Source: Anthoceros angustus
Lineage: Eukaryota > Streptophyta > Anthocerotopsida > Anthocerotales > Anthocerotaceae
Length of the DNA stretch: 64,000 nt
Direction: 5' to 3'
NCBI GenBank assembly: GCA_010909165.1
Contig: VJWM01000117.1
Coordinates: 62,001 to 126,000 of the forward strand
The notes below the pieces were generated by a model, which was given only the letters and a program-made list of their open reading frames with translations, did no database searches and had not been told where the DNA came from. The translations under genes and the position numbers were made by a program. Shown in pieces: positions 1 through 11,563 of this stretch (position 1 is its first letter; the number at the start of each line of letters is the position of its first letter).

Positions 1-113
1 TAAAAAATGACCAATAGGTTAATTCTCTCTCTAGAATTTCACCCCGTTCCCAGTAAGCAACGAAGCGTCGAGGCCCTGTGAAGGCAGCGCGTGTCGGATG
101 ACCACATAATCCA

Positions 114-338
114 TTAGATAGGAATGGTTCCAACGATCGTTAACACTGTCGTTCTCCCTCTGGCACCATTCGGACATATCATAAGCAAAACCTTGCCTGT
201 ATGCTCAATTTCCAACCCCAATTTTCTGGCCGTTTCCTCCGTCATGATATTCACACCTGACCCCGTATCGAGAGGTACCCCTTTTATGATGCATCCCGCG
301 ATCTCTACCTGGAGTTCCGCTGGCCCTTGGTCAACCAT
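114..338 (-). pseudogene. Retroviral-type aspartic protease fragment
   Basis: The 74-residue frame contains DTGSGVNIMTEE, the D-T-G-S active-site loop of retropepsins, followed by a helix ARKLGLEI and a strand region as in Ty3/gypsy proteases. The frame stops at about 113. The adjacent frame continues with a stretch resembling the conserved end of the domain, so one small indel has broken it. It belongs to the gag-pol remnant that fills the first 2.8 kb. Confidence 0.75.
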
Positions 339-1413
339 GGATACTAGGTTGACAGCAAGTGGTCTTGGTCCGGTTTAGGAAGGCGTTGCTTTTCTTGGGC
401 TGGGCTTCCTTCAATGCCCTCCTGATCTGCTGCCTATCTGTGGTTGTCTCGAAGGAGTTGTCCAGAATGATCATCTTGATCCATGATGGCCTCTGCCAAG
501 TTAAAAAACACCTTCGTTTTTCCTCCGAGTTTACGTTGGTTGTAGATTCCAACTTAGGCTTCGACAGTGGCTTCCTCGGTGGGGTGGCGGACTGTGGTGG
601 GGTAGCATTGGAAACCGGCATCTCCGCCTCGACCACCTTGGCCTTCTTGCCCAGTTCCTCCTGGATCATATCCATAACCTCTTCCCGTCTGGTGGAAATC
701 CTAACCCATCTTTTTTTCACCGAATTCTGGGTAGCTTGTAAAGTGTCTTCAATTATGTCCGTTCAATTCCTTTCCACTGCTTTGAATTTGCACCCTCGTC
801 CACTGGAACACTCATCTCACCTCGTACCTTCCTCACCTTCCCATTGGTTCGTCGCCAAAATTGATGCGCTTGGGTCCGTTCCACCTCACAGCGCCGTTTA
901 CGCAAATTTTGTCATTCCCTCGCGCCGAAAGCGCTCCCCTCATCCGACCACCGTGGTATCCACCTCCTTTCTTCTTTTCCTTCCCCACGCCTCTTCTCCT
1001 TAGCTTTTGAGCTGCGTTCAGCGACCATGGCGGATACCTCCCATAATAATCACTATCGTGGCATCTAAACCCTCTAAGCTCCTTAGGGTCTTAATCTCGG
1101 CGTCCTCCCATAGCCATCAACGCGTCTTCAACATGCATGGCGAGCCACGGAACCTTGGCTCGGCCGGTGAACCCCGTCGGTGGTGCGATCTGGCGTTTTG
1201 GTGTTTTGGCGGTACGCTTGCCAAATGCCCTGCTTGCTTGACCTGAGTTTATCGAAATCTCCATTGCCTTGAGTTGGATAAGGCATGCGCATAGTGTCCA
1301 AGGTTGCGGTTGTAGGGGGTGCCCATTGGATTGTTACCGCCCGGTGATTACGAACCCTACGGCGAATTTCGTAAGTTGGAGGGATACATAGTCTTTAATT
1401 TTTGTTGCATACT

Positions 1414-1746
1414 TCACGAATTTGGTATGTATCCTCCAGTATCTTCCTCTTCCTCCTCATATCCGAGCAGATGCACTCTTGTTGTCGGGCAGTTAGCCTT
1501 GAAATGACCCTGCTGCCCGCACGTTGAACAGAAGAGGTTAGCTCGTGGATTCGTGACAGCTCTCCTTCTCTCGTGCTCCTTTACCGCGTTAAGATGGAAT
1601 TTCTCGAATTTTGCCATTATCTCTTCCATCTTGTTGTTCCACTCTCTTGGCTGCCACCTCAGCCTCCCTCCTTGCTTGTTCCGCGTCCTTTTTCGCGTAC
1701 ATCGCCTCTTGTTTTGCCCTTGCCAGCTCCTTGTTGTCCCGTGCAC
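1414..1746 (-). pseudogene. Gag C-terminal part with CCHC zinc knuckle
   Basis: The frame has a lysine/arginine-rich start and then CSTCGQQGHFKANC, a canonical C-X2-C-X4-H-X4-C nucleic-acid-binding knuckle. The overlapping frame 1837-1589 supplies an acidic to basic coiled stretch rich in E, K, A and R. Together they are the nucleocapsid part of the gag polyprotein, separated from the gag core by frameshifts. Confidence 0.75.
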
Positions 1747-1965
1747 GACCCTTCATTTTCTTTTTCCATTTGGCGCGCTCCTCATCTGATGACGCTTCCT
1801 CCGAACTGTCACTCGTTTCCTCCTCAGGAACTTTCACATGGAATCTTACGTGGAGCTCTCTTCACCGATGAACTTTCTTAGGAGGATGAGGATCCCTTCT
1901 CTTTTTCCGATCACAGGCTTCTTCTTCTCCTTCTTAGCCTTCCTCCTCCTTGCGGGTTGGATTCC

Positions 1966-2361
1966 TCATAGTTTAGCCGCCTTGATAGCCTTGCCCAAAT
2001 TCTTCTCCGCTTGCAACCTTACGTGTCTCCCCATCTTAGAACCCAGGCCTTTAGCGAACCACCGTATTGCCTGCAACTCCGAGTGAGGGCCACTTCGATC
2101 GCGTAAGCTGTGAAACCTCTCCACATACGCCTGCAAGGTTTCCTTCTTTCCTCTCTGCAGCTTTTCAAGTTTGGACAACACGTATCCCTCCACGTCAAGC
2201 CCCCTGAACCTCTCACAGAAGGCGGTTTTTAACTCTTCATAGGTTACTGGAGGTGTGGCTGACTTGAGGTATTCGCGCCTATACCACTTTGCTGGACCCC
2301 CCCGAAGAACTCCATAGAACAATGAACACTGCATCTCCCGCTTCTGGTTTGCAAATGTCAA
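1966..2361 (-). pseudogene. Retrotransposon gag core domain fragment
   Basis: The 131-residue frame contains GGPAKWYRREYL, FCERFRGLD, LEKLQRGKKETLQAYVERF and AIRWFAKGL. These match in order and spacing the plant retrotransposon gag domain: A-x-x-W-y, then F-x-x-x-F, then L-x-x-L-x-Q, then V-x-x-F. It lies between the N-terminal gag piece and the zinc knuckle on the same strand. Confidence 0.8.
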
Positions 2362-2487
2362 TTTTCAAAGCGCTCAACAAATTCATCGGTCTTCATACCC
2401 TTCCCTCCATACACGGGTAAGGTTGCTTGGTGGTGACCACCACGCAGTGGTGGTCATGACTATCGTTCTTGATTCGGCATGGTTGGT

Positions 2488-2805
2488 TCAACAACGGTTC
2501 TGCGGAGTCGATTGATCTCCAACGATGCACACTTTTGGAAGAGAGGTCAAGATGGAATTGGGGTTCCTTGGCGTGGTACCTCGTCCAAGTCGAGGTTGGG
2601 GATCTTGCTCCAACAAGATCGGACCCCCGTCCCCTGGTTGATTCCTTACTTCCCTTCTTCTCCCAACGGGTGCGTCTTCCGGTTGGATCCTCCTCAACTC
2701 GCGGTTTGCAACCCTTTTCAACCTTTCCAGTGCTTGGCGTTGTCGCTTCTCTTGTGGCCTTCCGTCCCGACTTGACTCTGAATCCTCCGACTCAACCCGT
2801 GGCAT
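2488..2805 (-). pseudogene. Gag N-terminal fragment
   Basis: A 105-residue frame rich in R, E and P begins about 75 bases inside a candidate primer-binding site. It has no recognisable fold. Position and strand fit the variable N-terminus of the gag protein whose core lies at 1966-2361. Confidence 0.45.
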
Positions 2806-2875
2806 CCATCTACCTAACTAGATACACTCCAAAACTAGACACCTAAGCTATGGTTAGTCCCCTATAACCTTGATG

Positions 2876-2900
2876 ATTTCATTCCCAAGCGCCAAAATGT
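2876..2900 (-). promoter_or_regulatory. Candidate primer-binding site and inner LTR edge of the gypsy element
   Basis: On the minus strand the sequence reads tgtggaat-type LTR edge, then TTTTGGCGCTTGGG. TGGCGC is the start of the tRNA-Asp-type primer site used by several plant gypsy lineages, but only six bases match clearly. The position just upstream of gag is right. The outer LTR end was not found. Confidence 0.3.
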
Positions 2901-3320
2901 GGAATGGGTTTTGCATCCGAAGGCAAAGAGGCCACATTTACCCTCTATGTCGTTATAGTCCTAGGATTCGATCCCAAGGGAATGGTTTTGTGTCAAGGTG
3001 TTCTAATCTATGGATTCTAGACCTACCCGTCGCTCACACCTTCTCCAGCTACCTACCCAAACCCACCATGGTAGACTCGGCCACCGGTGGTTCGACCAAC
3101 GTGGGTCCCCACCACGCCGCTTTATCGGGTCTATGTCATGCTTCTGGGACCTTGGGGCTATGGGCATACACACCTATATACACCTCACTTACCTTCGGAA
3201 TTTTGCGATTCCACGCACTTCCCTCCCCTCATTTATTTTCCCCCTCACAATCCCACAGTAGCACTCATCTACCCCTTGGGGAACCTTTCCTTCCTAATGA
3301 ACTCTCCCTCTCCTCACGGG

Positions 3321-3446
3321 CCACACAGACCCTCCTTGGGCCACAGACCCTCCTTGGGCCACACAGACCCTCCTTGGGCCACACAGACCCTCCTTGGGCC
3401 ACAGACCCTCCTTGGGCCACAGACCCTCCTTGGGCCACAGACCCCT
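3321..3446. repeat. Minisatellite of 18/20-bp units
   Basis: Six full units and part of a seventh alternate between 20-bp (ccacacagaccctccttggg) and 18-bp forms that differ by one CA. The units start at 3321, 3341, 3359, 3379, 3399 and 3417. Because the lengths are not multiples of three together, no protein repeat is implied. Confidence 0.95.
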
Positions 3447-6400
3447 CTCATGGAATAAAACACACATGGTGGCGGTTGGGAAGAGGATCGGGAAAGAAAA
3501 CCCCGTGTGCTTGGGCGATTGCCTTCGGCGTTCGCCTCGGCCTTCGCGGCAATTCCTACCTCTTTTTCGTGGCGTGCCTTCCGTCACCGTGGAGCTTGGC
3601 CACTCCGCCTCGACCATCCGAGGATCTTCCGGCCTTCTTGTGAGAAGGCGGTGCATCGAACGAGTTTGATCGGTCGTCTCCAATCAACCTCGCATAGCTT
3701 CAACACACGGAAGTTCACACGAAATTATGCATTAGAGACTCTCAAGGGTCTCTTATACATTCACCGTGGATTTCCACGACTCACTCCTACCGATGTCTAG
3801 AAAATATGGCCCACTACCACGAGCGCTCCTACCAATTCAGAAACTACTGACTCCACGGGTCCTCAAAACATCCTATCCCTACCCCAAAAAGCCTCGGCCT
3901 ATGATGTCGCTCCCCTAAAATCAGTAGCGGCGTCCTGATTCTTTGCCTAGCCACTGCGGCGGTGGGGTTCCGTCGCTCTCGCTCTCCTGCCACGCGCCGA
4001 TCCGGCGATTCTCCCCAAAACCTCCACCTCGGCATCACTGCTGCGGTTTCTTGGCGTCTTCCCATGGGCGTCGTCGTCTATAGGCCCTATGTTATTCCGC
4101 TCCTCATGTGACAGCCACAGTGTGCTCCTCCCTCCATGCACGGCCTCGCGCTCATTTCCTCGATCACCACTTGGGGTAGGCCCCGCTCCCGTTCGGAAGA
4201 ACCAGTAGCGCCGTGGTCAAGATGTGCGCCCAATAGTTTACGCCCCTCGTCCCAACAACCACATACACATTTAGAGTGAGCACCGCCACCATGCGCAGTG
4301 TGTGACATGAGCATCCTCATCCGGGCCGTAACTGTCGCTCTTGACTACAGGTTCTTACCTCTCCTCCGTGGACAATCCACAGGCGGTGCCTTGGGAATCC
4401 GGGATCGTATCCCCACTGCGCTCAGCCGGTGACTTCCCCACCTCGGTTCCTCCTTCGGCGGTGGCGGTTTAGCCACCGTGGTGGTAGTTTCCCCGGTGGT
4501 GGCTTGACTCTGCGGTTCTTGGCTCGCCCTTCTTGGTTTGGCCACCTCTCTCTTGACTCGGCCCTCATCTCTCTCTCGCTTATATCTCTCACTTGAATTT
4601 CTCGGGCGCCATTGTTTCCATTTGTTCCTCATGAGACCTCATCTTGAAACTCCTCGATTGTGGCATCGCCCCTTGACTGATTCACTAAGGCCTCTGTTGG
4701 GTGGACATGGCCTTAGCGCTCACATGCCTTGCAGCCGCCTCGCATTCCGTCTGCGCTCCTCGCCACCTTGTTCTCGCCTTCGGGCTCTCCAACTTCTCCT
4801 TGAGCAACTTTTCACTGTTGGCACACTCGGCCGGTGAGAGCCATGGCTGCACAGTCGAGGAGATCGCTGCGTCGAGCCATGGCGAAGTCGGGCTGTGATT
4901 CAGTGGGCTGCCCGTGCCCATTCCTTCCACAACAATTCGCCTTGACGGTGTCTCCACTTGATAGGACGGGTCGGTGAAATGTCGCCAAAATGTTCGGAGC
5001 TCTGGCGGACTTGGCTATCGAAACTAACCCCTCTTCTTCTAGGGGTTGGTTTGCCACAACTTCCTCATCCGCTCCAATCTCTCCTAGCGGCGACTCCTCC
5101 CCTGCACGAGGGCACAACTTGTCGTTCCCTTTTATTTTCTCCTCCTTCACTCGTTCTATTTTCATTTGACTGGTGACCCTAGGTGTGGTTGGGTTCCTCT
5201 TCTCGGGTGTCCTTCCCTTCTTCTGACCCGTTCGGCCGTCGCCCTCGCTTCTTGCCCTTGGAAACCTCCCCACCTTCATCCGAATCTTCTAGGGCGCATT
5301 CCCAAGCTATGGAATCCTTCCGGAATCTTCCTTACACTCCTCCTCCTCTGAGTTCCACGGCCGGTTTCCGGCTATGAAGGCGGAACCTGACTTCAACTCG
5401 TTAGACACCGGAATCTGCGAACACATGAATTAGAAAAGGTGAAATCAAGGAGGGTCGAGGGAAGGGAAACAAATTCGCCCTCTCCTCACAGGCTCTTTCA
5501 AAGATCATCCGCCCCAATCGATTTGTGTACCTTTAACCACCTCATGAAGAAAGACCGAGTGGTGCGCCATATGATCCAACTTAGATTCTGCGAACACAAA
5601 ATCCACTTGGCTAATCCCACAGTGAACACGAGTTGGCGAGTCACCCATCCATTGTTCACTCTCACTTCCCGGGCTTCATGGCGCCTTGCTGACTCGGTCT
5701 TCTTTCTGGGGTCAATTACCAAGCTTCCATCCTCCGATGCTTCTCGCCCATACATCGCTCGAAAGAGTCCCAAATCCAGTTTGCGGCCTCTTCCTCGCGT
5801 CTCCCTCTTGCAACTTGGTTCTCAATTGCGGGCGCACTCTTGCACCAATCTTTGGTCGTAACACCATTTCTTCTCCATAAATTCCGGACCCGGCTCACCG
5901 CGGGCCGCTCTCACCTTCCGATGGTCCATGTTGGGCCTTGCATGAGTAAAATTTCGGCCGACTCGGGCGCCATCTCCCTTTCTCCTTGTTTCTTGAGGAA
6001 AAGAACCCGACCCTCCTGGTGAGAAAAGGACACCACCCTCGCGTCTCCTCCACTCGCCTTGCTGGCGCTCTTGCCTCAGCGTCTCTTTTCCTCCTTCCTG
6101 CCGGCCGCCTCCGCCGCCACTTCTGCCCAGCCAGCGTCGTCCACACACTGGCGAGACTCAGCGCGGTTGCATCTGTGCGCCCGGCTTCTGCGGCTCAGCT
6201 CGGCCTGGCACATTCGCGACCTCGCGGTCTTTGGGTGTGTCGTCTCTCGATTGCGCTCATGCGCGGCGCTCCGCCACTAGGGTTGTAAACTCCCACAGTG
6301 CATGCGTCCGTTCTTGACCGTGGTGGGCGGCTACCTCCCGCTTGGCTGCTGGCAAGATGTAGGCACCCTAACATATATAGACACTTTCTTATTTCTAAAA

Positions 6401-6799
6401 TCACCAAAACCCAAGGACTCTATCTCAGAGCCTACCTACCTGTCATTCGAAAACCTAAGGGTCAAAAAAAGAAAATTATTATCCCAAGGGCCAAGGACCA
6501 TTCTCGTATAAAAGACCTTACCCAGGCGATCCTCAAAGCACTTTGCTATGCAAACACTCCCAAAACAAAAAAAATCGTTCATCCCGACACTTCAGAGAGG
6601 GGTTAGTGTATATGTGGTCTTCCACAGGACTCGTCCATCCCCAAGGCGGCTCGTGCACGTCTCCGCTCTTACTCAGGTAAGGGAGCAGGTTCATGGCTTC
6701 TTGCGTGGCCTTCCATCTAGGCTTTCTGAATCGCACCAGCCTCTTTTTCTACTGCGATGAGGTTTCGCCTGTGCCTGGTCTAGCCTTTGGCCTACTCTC
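3447..6799. other. Unidentified GC-rich repeat-like DNA, no gene recognised
   Basis: Many short frames are open on the minus strand (for example 5279-4812, 4957-4685, 5773-5498 and 6148-5822). Their composition is charged and proline-rich, as in a decayed retrotransposon gag or leader, but no diagnostic motif is present. The piece 5773-5498 joins by frameshift to 5898-5716 into a stretch that could once have been one protein. I could not assign a family. Confidence 0.3.
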
Positions 6800-7372
6800 T
6801 CCAGGCTTGCAGCTGTGGGGCACCCCTCAACGACTCGAGAACCCACCTTGCTCACTATCCCTTGGGCGGTCAGCTCATTGCTACACATGACGCTGTTCGT
6901 GGCATCATGTTTTCGTGAGCCAAGGAGGGAGGCTTCTTTCCTTACAGGGAGCGCCCTTATACTCTGCCTAACGGGATTTCCCTCCAGGCGGACCTTTTTT
7001 TGGCCGAAGGGGACCAAGTTTCACTTGCGGATGTGGTTGTCACCGACCCTACTCGGGATTCTGTCAGTGAGCATGTGATCCTCTCCACCGGGGTGGGCAG
7101 CGGAGGGATGTGCCACGGCGAAGGTTTGTAAGTACTCTCCCTTGCAGCAGGGGCACGCCTTCATCCCCCTTGCCATCGAGATCCATGGGGCTATGGGCAA
7201 GGCCTTTTCTACGTTCCTTAAGACACGGCATGCTAAGCGGTACCTGGCAGGAAGCAGGGGTTGGCTTCCCTCTTTCATGTATCGTGGCTTTCTAAGACAA
7301 CGAGTGTCCATCGCCCTGCAACGGGCATTGGCCAATGCGGTGTATAGGATAGCAGCGGTGCAGGCTTCTTGA
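6800..7372 (+). pseudogene. 3' end of a LINE with restriction-like endonuclease (fragment 1)
   Basis: After frameshifts, the plus strand encodes HDAVRG-type residues (about 6885), then RADLFLAEGD and DVVVTDPTRDSVSE (about 6980-7068). It then runs in one frame to the stop: KYSPLQQGHAFIPLAIEIHG, then FSTFLKTRHAKRY, then RQRVSIALQRALANAVYR (7142-7372). R-x-D, then DVVVTDP, then KY is the layout of the PD-(D/E)XK-like endonuclease at the C-terminus of R2/NeSL-like LINEs. The same family recurs at 60.95-63.19 kb. Assignment to that LINE group is inference from motif layout. Confidence 0.65.
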
Positions 7373-8483
7373 CACCAGGTGGTGGTGGGCCCTTTTGCAT
7401 CCCCGATTTTGATATCCTTGGTGCAATAGGCAATTACAAGACTAGCGACAACGGGGTTTAGTCCCCCATGGTCTGGTGCCCTCATAAGGGTTGTTCCTCT
7501 TCTCGTGGGTAGATCGGTTTCCCATCTCTTTTTCATAATAAAGTCTCCATTTACACACATAGGATTCAAGGCTAGGTCTATATAAGGCCAAGCCCACCTA
7601 CATGTAGGGTGAGATATGTGCAAGTGTTCTTGTATGCTTGTGTGCTAGAACCTAGTGTGCCTAGTACATATAACCCATATTGTATGGGAGTGGTATGTTC
7701 CCTTCCTATATAGGCTTAGCTCTTTTCTTGACAATTTTATTGGTGGACGCCAAATCGCAGAACCCCAGAATCCTCTGGCGGACTCTCACATTCTATCGTT
7801 GAGTGCCAGTTGAGACCTTCACCACGCCTCACCTATGTTGACTTCATGCTTAACTCGGCTGAGTCCCTCATCATTCCTAACCTACGCTGACTTCACGCCG
7901 TTGAGTACCCGGCTGAGACCTTCACCACGCCTGACTTATGCTGACTTCACGCCTAACCTAGACTTCACGCTTAACCTAAACCGATCTGGACAGTCGGTGG
8001 CGGATTTTCTGGCTGCTTCCGATGCCAATCATCACACCACCAGCGACAGCAAGATCTTCTGCAGTGGCTCTGACGAGGAATTCGGATATTTCACATGAAA
8101 GGTAGGATATAAGTCGGAGCAATGCGACTGGCTAAGTCTAAGAACTGTCTTCCGTAGGTAGCACTTGGAAGCAAAGTTCTGGCGCAATTTATCTGTTGTT
8201 CTTGATCAATGCATGTGTGCCACTGGGTCCACTGAACTCATCAATCGTTTGATGCTCTCGATCGGAGCCTGCAGGTGAAATAAATCGATCCTACAATCCG
8301 CACAAGCAAACTTCAAAATCTCTACCTCGATTCCACAGTATCCTGAGAATACTCTGGCAGAAAGGGGTATCCAAGCTTATGGTCTCTCTGGTGAATGTCA
8401 TACAGTGGCTTGGATGCCTCTTACTAAGCTAGGTTATGGTCTCTCTCGTGAAGTCATATTGTCTGCATCTGAGTGCTGCTGAA
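7373..8483. other. Intergenic; TATA-like motifs and short imperfect repeats
   Basis: Between 7480 and 7760 there are two TATA-like motifs (tctatataagg near 7579, cctatatagg near 7716) in sequence that resembles an LTR. No paired copy or target duplication was seen. From 7835 to 8000 a 20-30-bp motif (ctgacttcacgcc) recurs four times, giving a short open frame with repeats of LTYADFTP. No function is apparent. Confidence 0.4.
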
Positions 8484-8529
8484 ATCGTTGTAGTATAGTG
8501 GAAAGTACGTCCCCGGTGATCCGGATTCT
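8484..8529 (+). pseudogene. tRNA-Asp relic, internally deleted
   Basis: The motif tcgttgtagtatagtgg followed by aaagta matches the acceptor stem, D-arm and A box of plant nuclear tRNA-Asp(GUC) almost base for base. After a gap it continues as gtgatccggattc, resembling the variable loop and start of the T-arm. The anticodon arm is missing and the 3' acceptor strand is absent, so it cannot fold as a tRNA. It may be a dead tRNA gene or the head of a tRNA-derived SINE. Confidence 0.55.
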
Positions 8530-9903
8530 GAATATTGAATACTTGTCGCCAGACCTCGCACCACGGCAACCCACGGCAACCCACGGTAACAACGCTTCAA
8601 AGAAGCTCCTGTTGGATTGCGGATTGGCTTATGGGGCCAGCATGCTCCTAGGCTGACCTGTTAACCAGATAAGTAAAGACCTATCCCACAATGCATGTCA
8701 GCGGGAGGAAGAAGAGCGATTTTGTGTGTTCACTGGCGGGCTGATGTCTGCTCCGAGCTTGTTGCGCGTCTCTCTACAGAGGTGGCATTCTGTGGCCTCC
8801 TTCCTTGCACCCCAGACCCTGAACAAGTCATTCACACTTGCTGGAACATGGACGCACTTGTCGCCTGCGCGCCGCAAAAATCTCAGAGCCTCCGCCCGGG
8901 TGTTTGGAAGTGATTGGGTTGTGGCGTCAAGCGTCAAGCGAGGTCGGACACATCCGCCATGGCGCTGTCCGACCAGATGCCACTTGTCCGCCGGTTCCCG
9001 GCATCTCACCATGTCCAACCATGCCCGATGTCTCCATGTGCGAGATGGACTTCCATCCAAGATGCCCTATGTCCAACCCGGCGGTCGGGTCATGGGATGA
9101 AACGCTCTAGGGTTTTCTTTCGCATGCCGTATATCCATGGTGGTCAAGCGGTTTGTGTGCGCTTCAACCGGATTCAAAGCCGCTGGTTTCCACTAGGAAG
9201 GAGAGACATGCGAAGTTTCTCGAGCTGAAGAACCATGGAAACCAAGGTTGCCATCAGACAAGCCCCGATCCGGATCGAAGAAGTAAACTAGGCATTCACA
9301 TTTAAGCTGAAGTCTTCGCAAACCTAAACTGCTGAACAGCTCTAAACGCTTTGATTTGACGAAAGAGGGCCCAATTCCTTATCCCGAAATGTTACATACA
9401 TACGACACAAAGGCAAGAAGTGTGGGCCAAAAGACAGTTCACAGTTCAGAACCGACTCGAGCAACAAAAAATTGGCTTCCTACCGGCCTGCTCAATAAGT
9501 GAGTGATAGAACGCAACACCGAGGCAGAAAGGAAACACGAGGCACACGAGATCTGAAGCAATCAGGGCATAGTGGTGATATCCAAGCTATACCCAGATGC
9601 CCCAAAAGTTAAAAGCATAACTAATGCTAGCCCAGTAGAAGCATTTGTCTAGCCACCAGAGACAACTGACAGAACATATATACCACCCTAGCCTGCCCCG
9701 GCAGATGAAAGACTTACTTCCACATCCCTTTAGGTGTCCAGATGGATCCAGGGTTCTGCGACCTATCAAGTCAAAGTCAATACTACTTGCAGCTTGCCCG
9801 CTGAAAATACAGTTTACTCCGAAATAGTAGGCAACCCTCAGGAGAATGGTGGATATCAAGGCCTGGCCTGGAAAGCCACTAGCTCAGGTCATACAAACAC
9901 GAA
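8530..9903. other. No recognised gene; includes SKP1-like A 3' flank
   Basis: The part from about 9240 to 9903 is the downstream flank, probably the 3' untranslated region, of the SKP1-like gene on the minus strand. It is similar to the flank of the second SKP1-like gene at 13.2-13.63 kb. A 120-codon open frame on the minus strand at 9060-8698 has no recognisable motif and is not called. Confidence 0.5.
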
Positions 9904-10652
9904 TCAGGAGGATAACTGAGACTTCTGCACGTCGGGTCGATTATAGGTCTGCCTCCTAACCTCCGCTTCCTCTTCCGGAGTGAAGTCATTCTCGATGTTG
10001 AATGTCTTCCGAATCTCCTCAGCAGTCTTGTCACCGATCATCTCTGCCGCGGTTTGGCAGGTCAAATCCAGCAGCTTCTTGATGTCCAGGAAGTGGGCCG
10101 CCTGCTCCACAGCACAAATACAGATTTGCAATCTCGTGCAGGAAATTAAGCTCCTTCTGGTTCGCTCAAAGCAAGGCCTGATGAACCCTGACCCAAACCA
10201 AAACAACTAATATTCACAACACAACAAATGAGCCAAACTGTGGAACAACGATCATCCGCACCCAATGATACACTGCGACGACAGCGGCAAGGAAGTGTGG
10301 TGCACAATGGCCTCATTCCAACCGCCTCACATCAACCTTTACTCACCCGGATGAGGCTAAACAGGGTATCATGGTCGACCTCCATGAATTTTCGGTCCCA
10401 CTCCTTGATTTGAACGTCGGTAGCCGCCGGCTTGTCCTCATCAGATGACTTCACTGCCTTCACATGATACTTGCAATACTCAATGACCTTCTCCAAGATG
10501 TTGTTGCTCATCATATGAATAGGAATAGGTTTTTCGACGCCGATTTCTTCAATTGTGTGCTTCAACATCCGGCTCTCATGCGCGACAGCTTCGTCGACCT
10601 CGAACATCTTGTCATCCGAGCCCTTCAACCACACTTTCGCCTCCCGAGACAT
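9904..10652 (-). CDS. SKP1-like protein A (SCF ubiquitin ligase adaptor), two exons
   Basis: Exon 1 is 10652-10347 (102 codons) and ends at a GTGAGT donor; exon 2 is 10104-9904 and follows a TGTGGAG acceptor. The phase is 0 and the product is 168 residues, usual for SKP1. Exon 1 carries the POZ-type N-terminus ([18 protein letters not shown], then IEYCKYHV). Exon 2 carries the F-box-binding helices ([20 protein letters not shown], then [18 protein letters not shown]). SKP1 bridges cullin-1 and F-box proteins. The C-terminus departs from the usual ending in WAFE, which in known SKP1 proteins touches the F-box, so partner choice may differ. I chose the ATG at 10652 by homology; an upstream in-frame ATG exists at 10700. 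The second SKP1-like gene has the same exon structure. Confidence 0.85.
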
Positions 10653-10875
10653 GGCTGCGAAGCTAGGCCTCCGCCTCCACCAAACCCTGGCAACAAGCAC
10701 TCAAGCCTAAGCCTCCTGTCGCCCGTGCACGGCACACCGTAATTAATTAGAGCGAGGGCAGAACGCACCTGCAGCACCAATTCCCAACACTGGAATCCTA
10801 GCAAGTCAAGTGAGAAGGCCATAAACGGAAGAGGCGCACACTCAAAGCCTACCGCACACAGAGCTCCGAATTGTG

Positions 10876-11430
10876 ATTTGGAAGAACCCGTGGCTGCTTG
10901 TGTGCTGAAATGCGATACAACGCGCGCGACATCAGTTTCTTCTTGTGTATTGGAATGTGATACAACGGCACATCAATTTCTTCCTTGAGATTTGGAAGAC
11001 GCAGTCACTGCCTGTTTGCTGTAAAACAATACAAAACGACATCAATTTCTTGCGATCGCAATTGAGATTCGAACCGCGGTTATCCGGTTCCTAGCATCCC
11101 AGGCTAGTCAAGCTCCCACGTCCCGGAGGAGGAGATCAGTTTCTTCCTTGTGGTTTGGAAGACTCGGTGGCTCCTTGTGTGTTGAAATTCGAGACAACAC
11201 GACATTACTGTCTTCCTTGTGATTTGGAAGACGGAGTGGCTGCTCGTGTTGTTGGAATCCGATACCACACGACATCAGTTGCTCATGATTTGGAAGAAGC
11301 AGTGGTTGGCTTGCTTGTGTGTTGAAATCGGATTCCAGGAGACATCAGTTTTTTTCTTGTGATTTGGAAGAAGCAGTTGTTGTTTGCTTGTGTGTTGGAA
11401 TTCGATAGCGTGATTCACGGTTCTTGCAGC
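10876..11430. repeat. Degenerate 70-90-bp tandem repeats upstream of SKP1-like A
   Basis: The motifs gacatcagtttcttc, gatttggaag and ttgtgtgttg(g)aat recur about seven times. The array lies in the promoter-proximal flank of the SKP1 first exon. It is repeated a second time at about 12092-12646 because of the 1217-bp duplication. Confidence 0.8.
11050..11117 (-). other. tRNA-like or SINE-head motif inside the upstream repeats
   Basis: On the minus strand there is a perfect 5-bp stem (ctagc/gctag) with a 7-base loop ctgggat, shaped like an anticodon arm. It is followed by ggttcgaatc, a good B box. The T-stem does not pair and no acceptor stem is evident, so it is not a working tRNA. A second copy lies at 12267-12334 in the duplicated unit. 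Confidence 0.35.
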
Positions 11431-11563
11431 GAGGTGTTTCAGACTTCTGTGTGTCTGCGCTTCACAGCAGTTTTCACGAGCATGTTTCAATCTGTGTTTG
11501 GCAGACAGGAGCTGTGGTGCACAATGGCCTCATTCCAACCGCCTCACATCAACCTTTACTCAC

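Larger units (their letters stand above)
1..2805 (-). mobile_element. Ty3/gypsy-type retrotransposon, gag to protease part, decayed
   Basis: Read on the minus strand, the pieces come in the order gag N-terminus (2805-2488), gag core (2361-1966), charged coiled region and CCHC knuckle (about 1837-1414), a linker (720-331) and an aspartic protease (338-114). This is the order of a Ty3/gypsy gag-pol, but it is broken by several frameshifts and stops. The reverse transcriptase would lie beyond base 1 and is not in the window. The element is therefore a partial copy and unlikely to encode a working polyprotein. Confidence 0.8.

Noticed and set aside
11050-11117. Functional tRNA gene on the minus strand
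   Set aside because: There is a good anticodon-arm-like hairpin and B box, but the T-stem and acceptor stem are missing.
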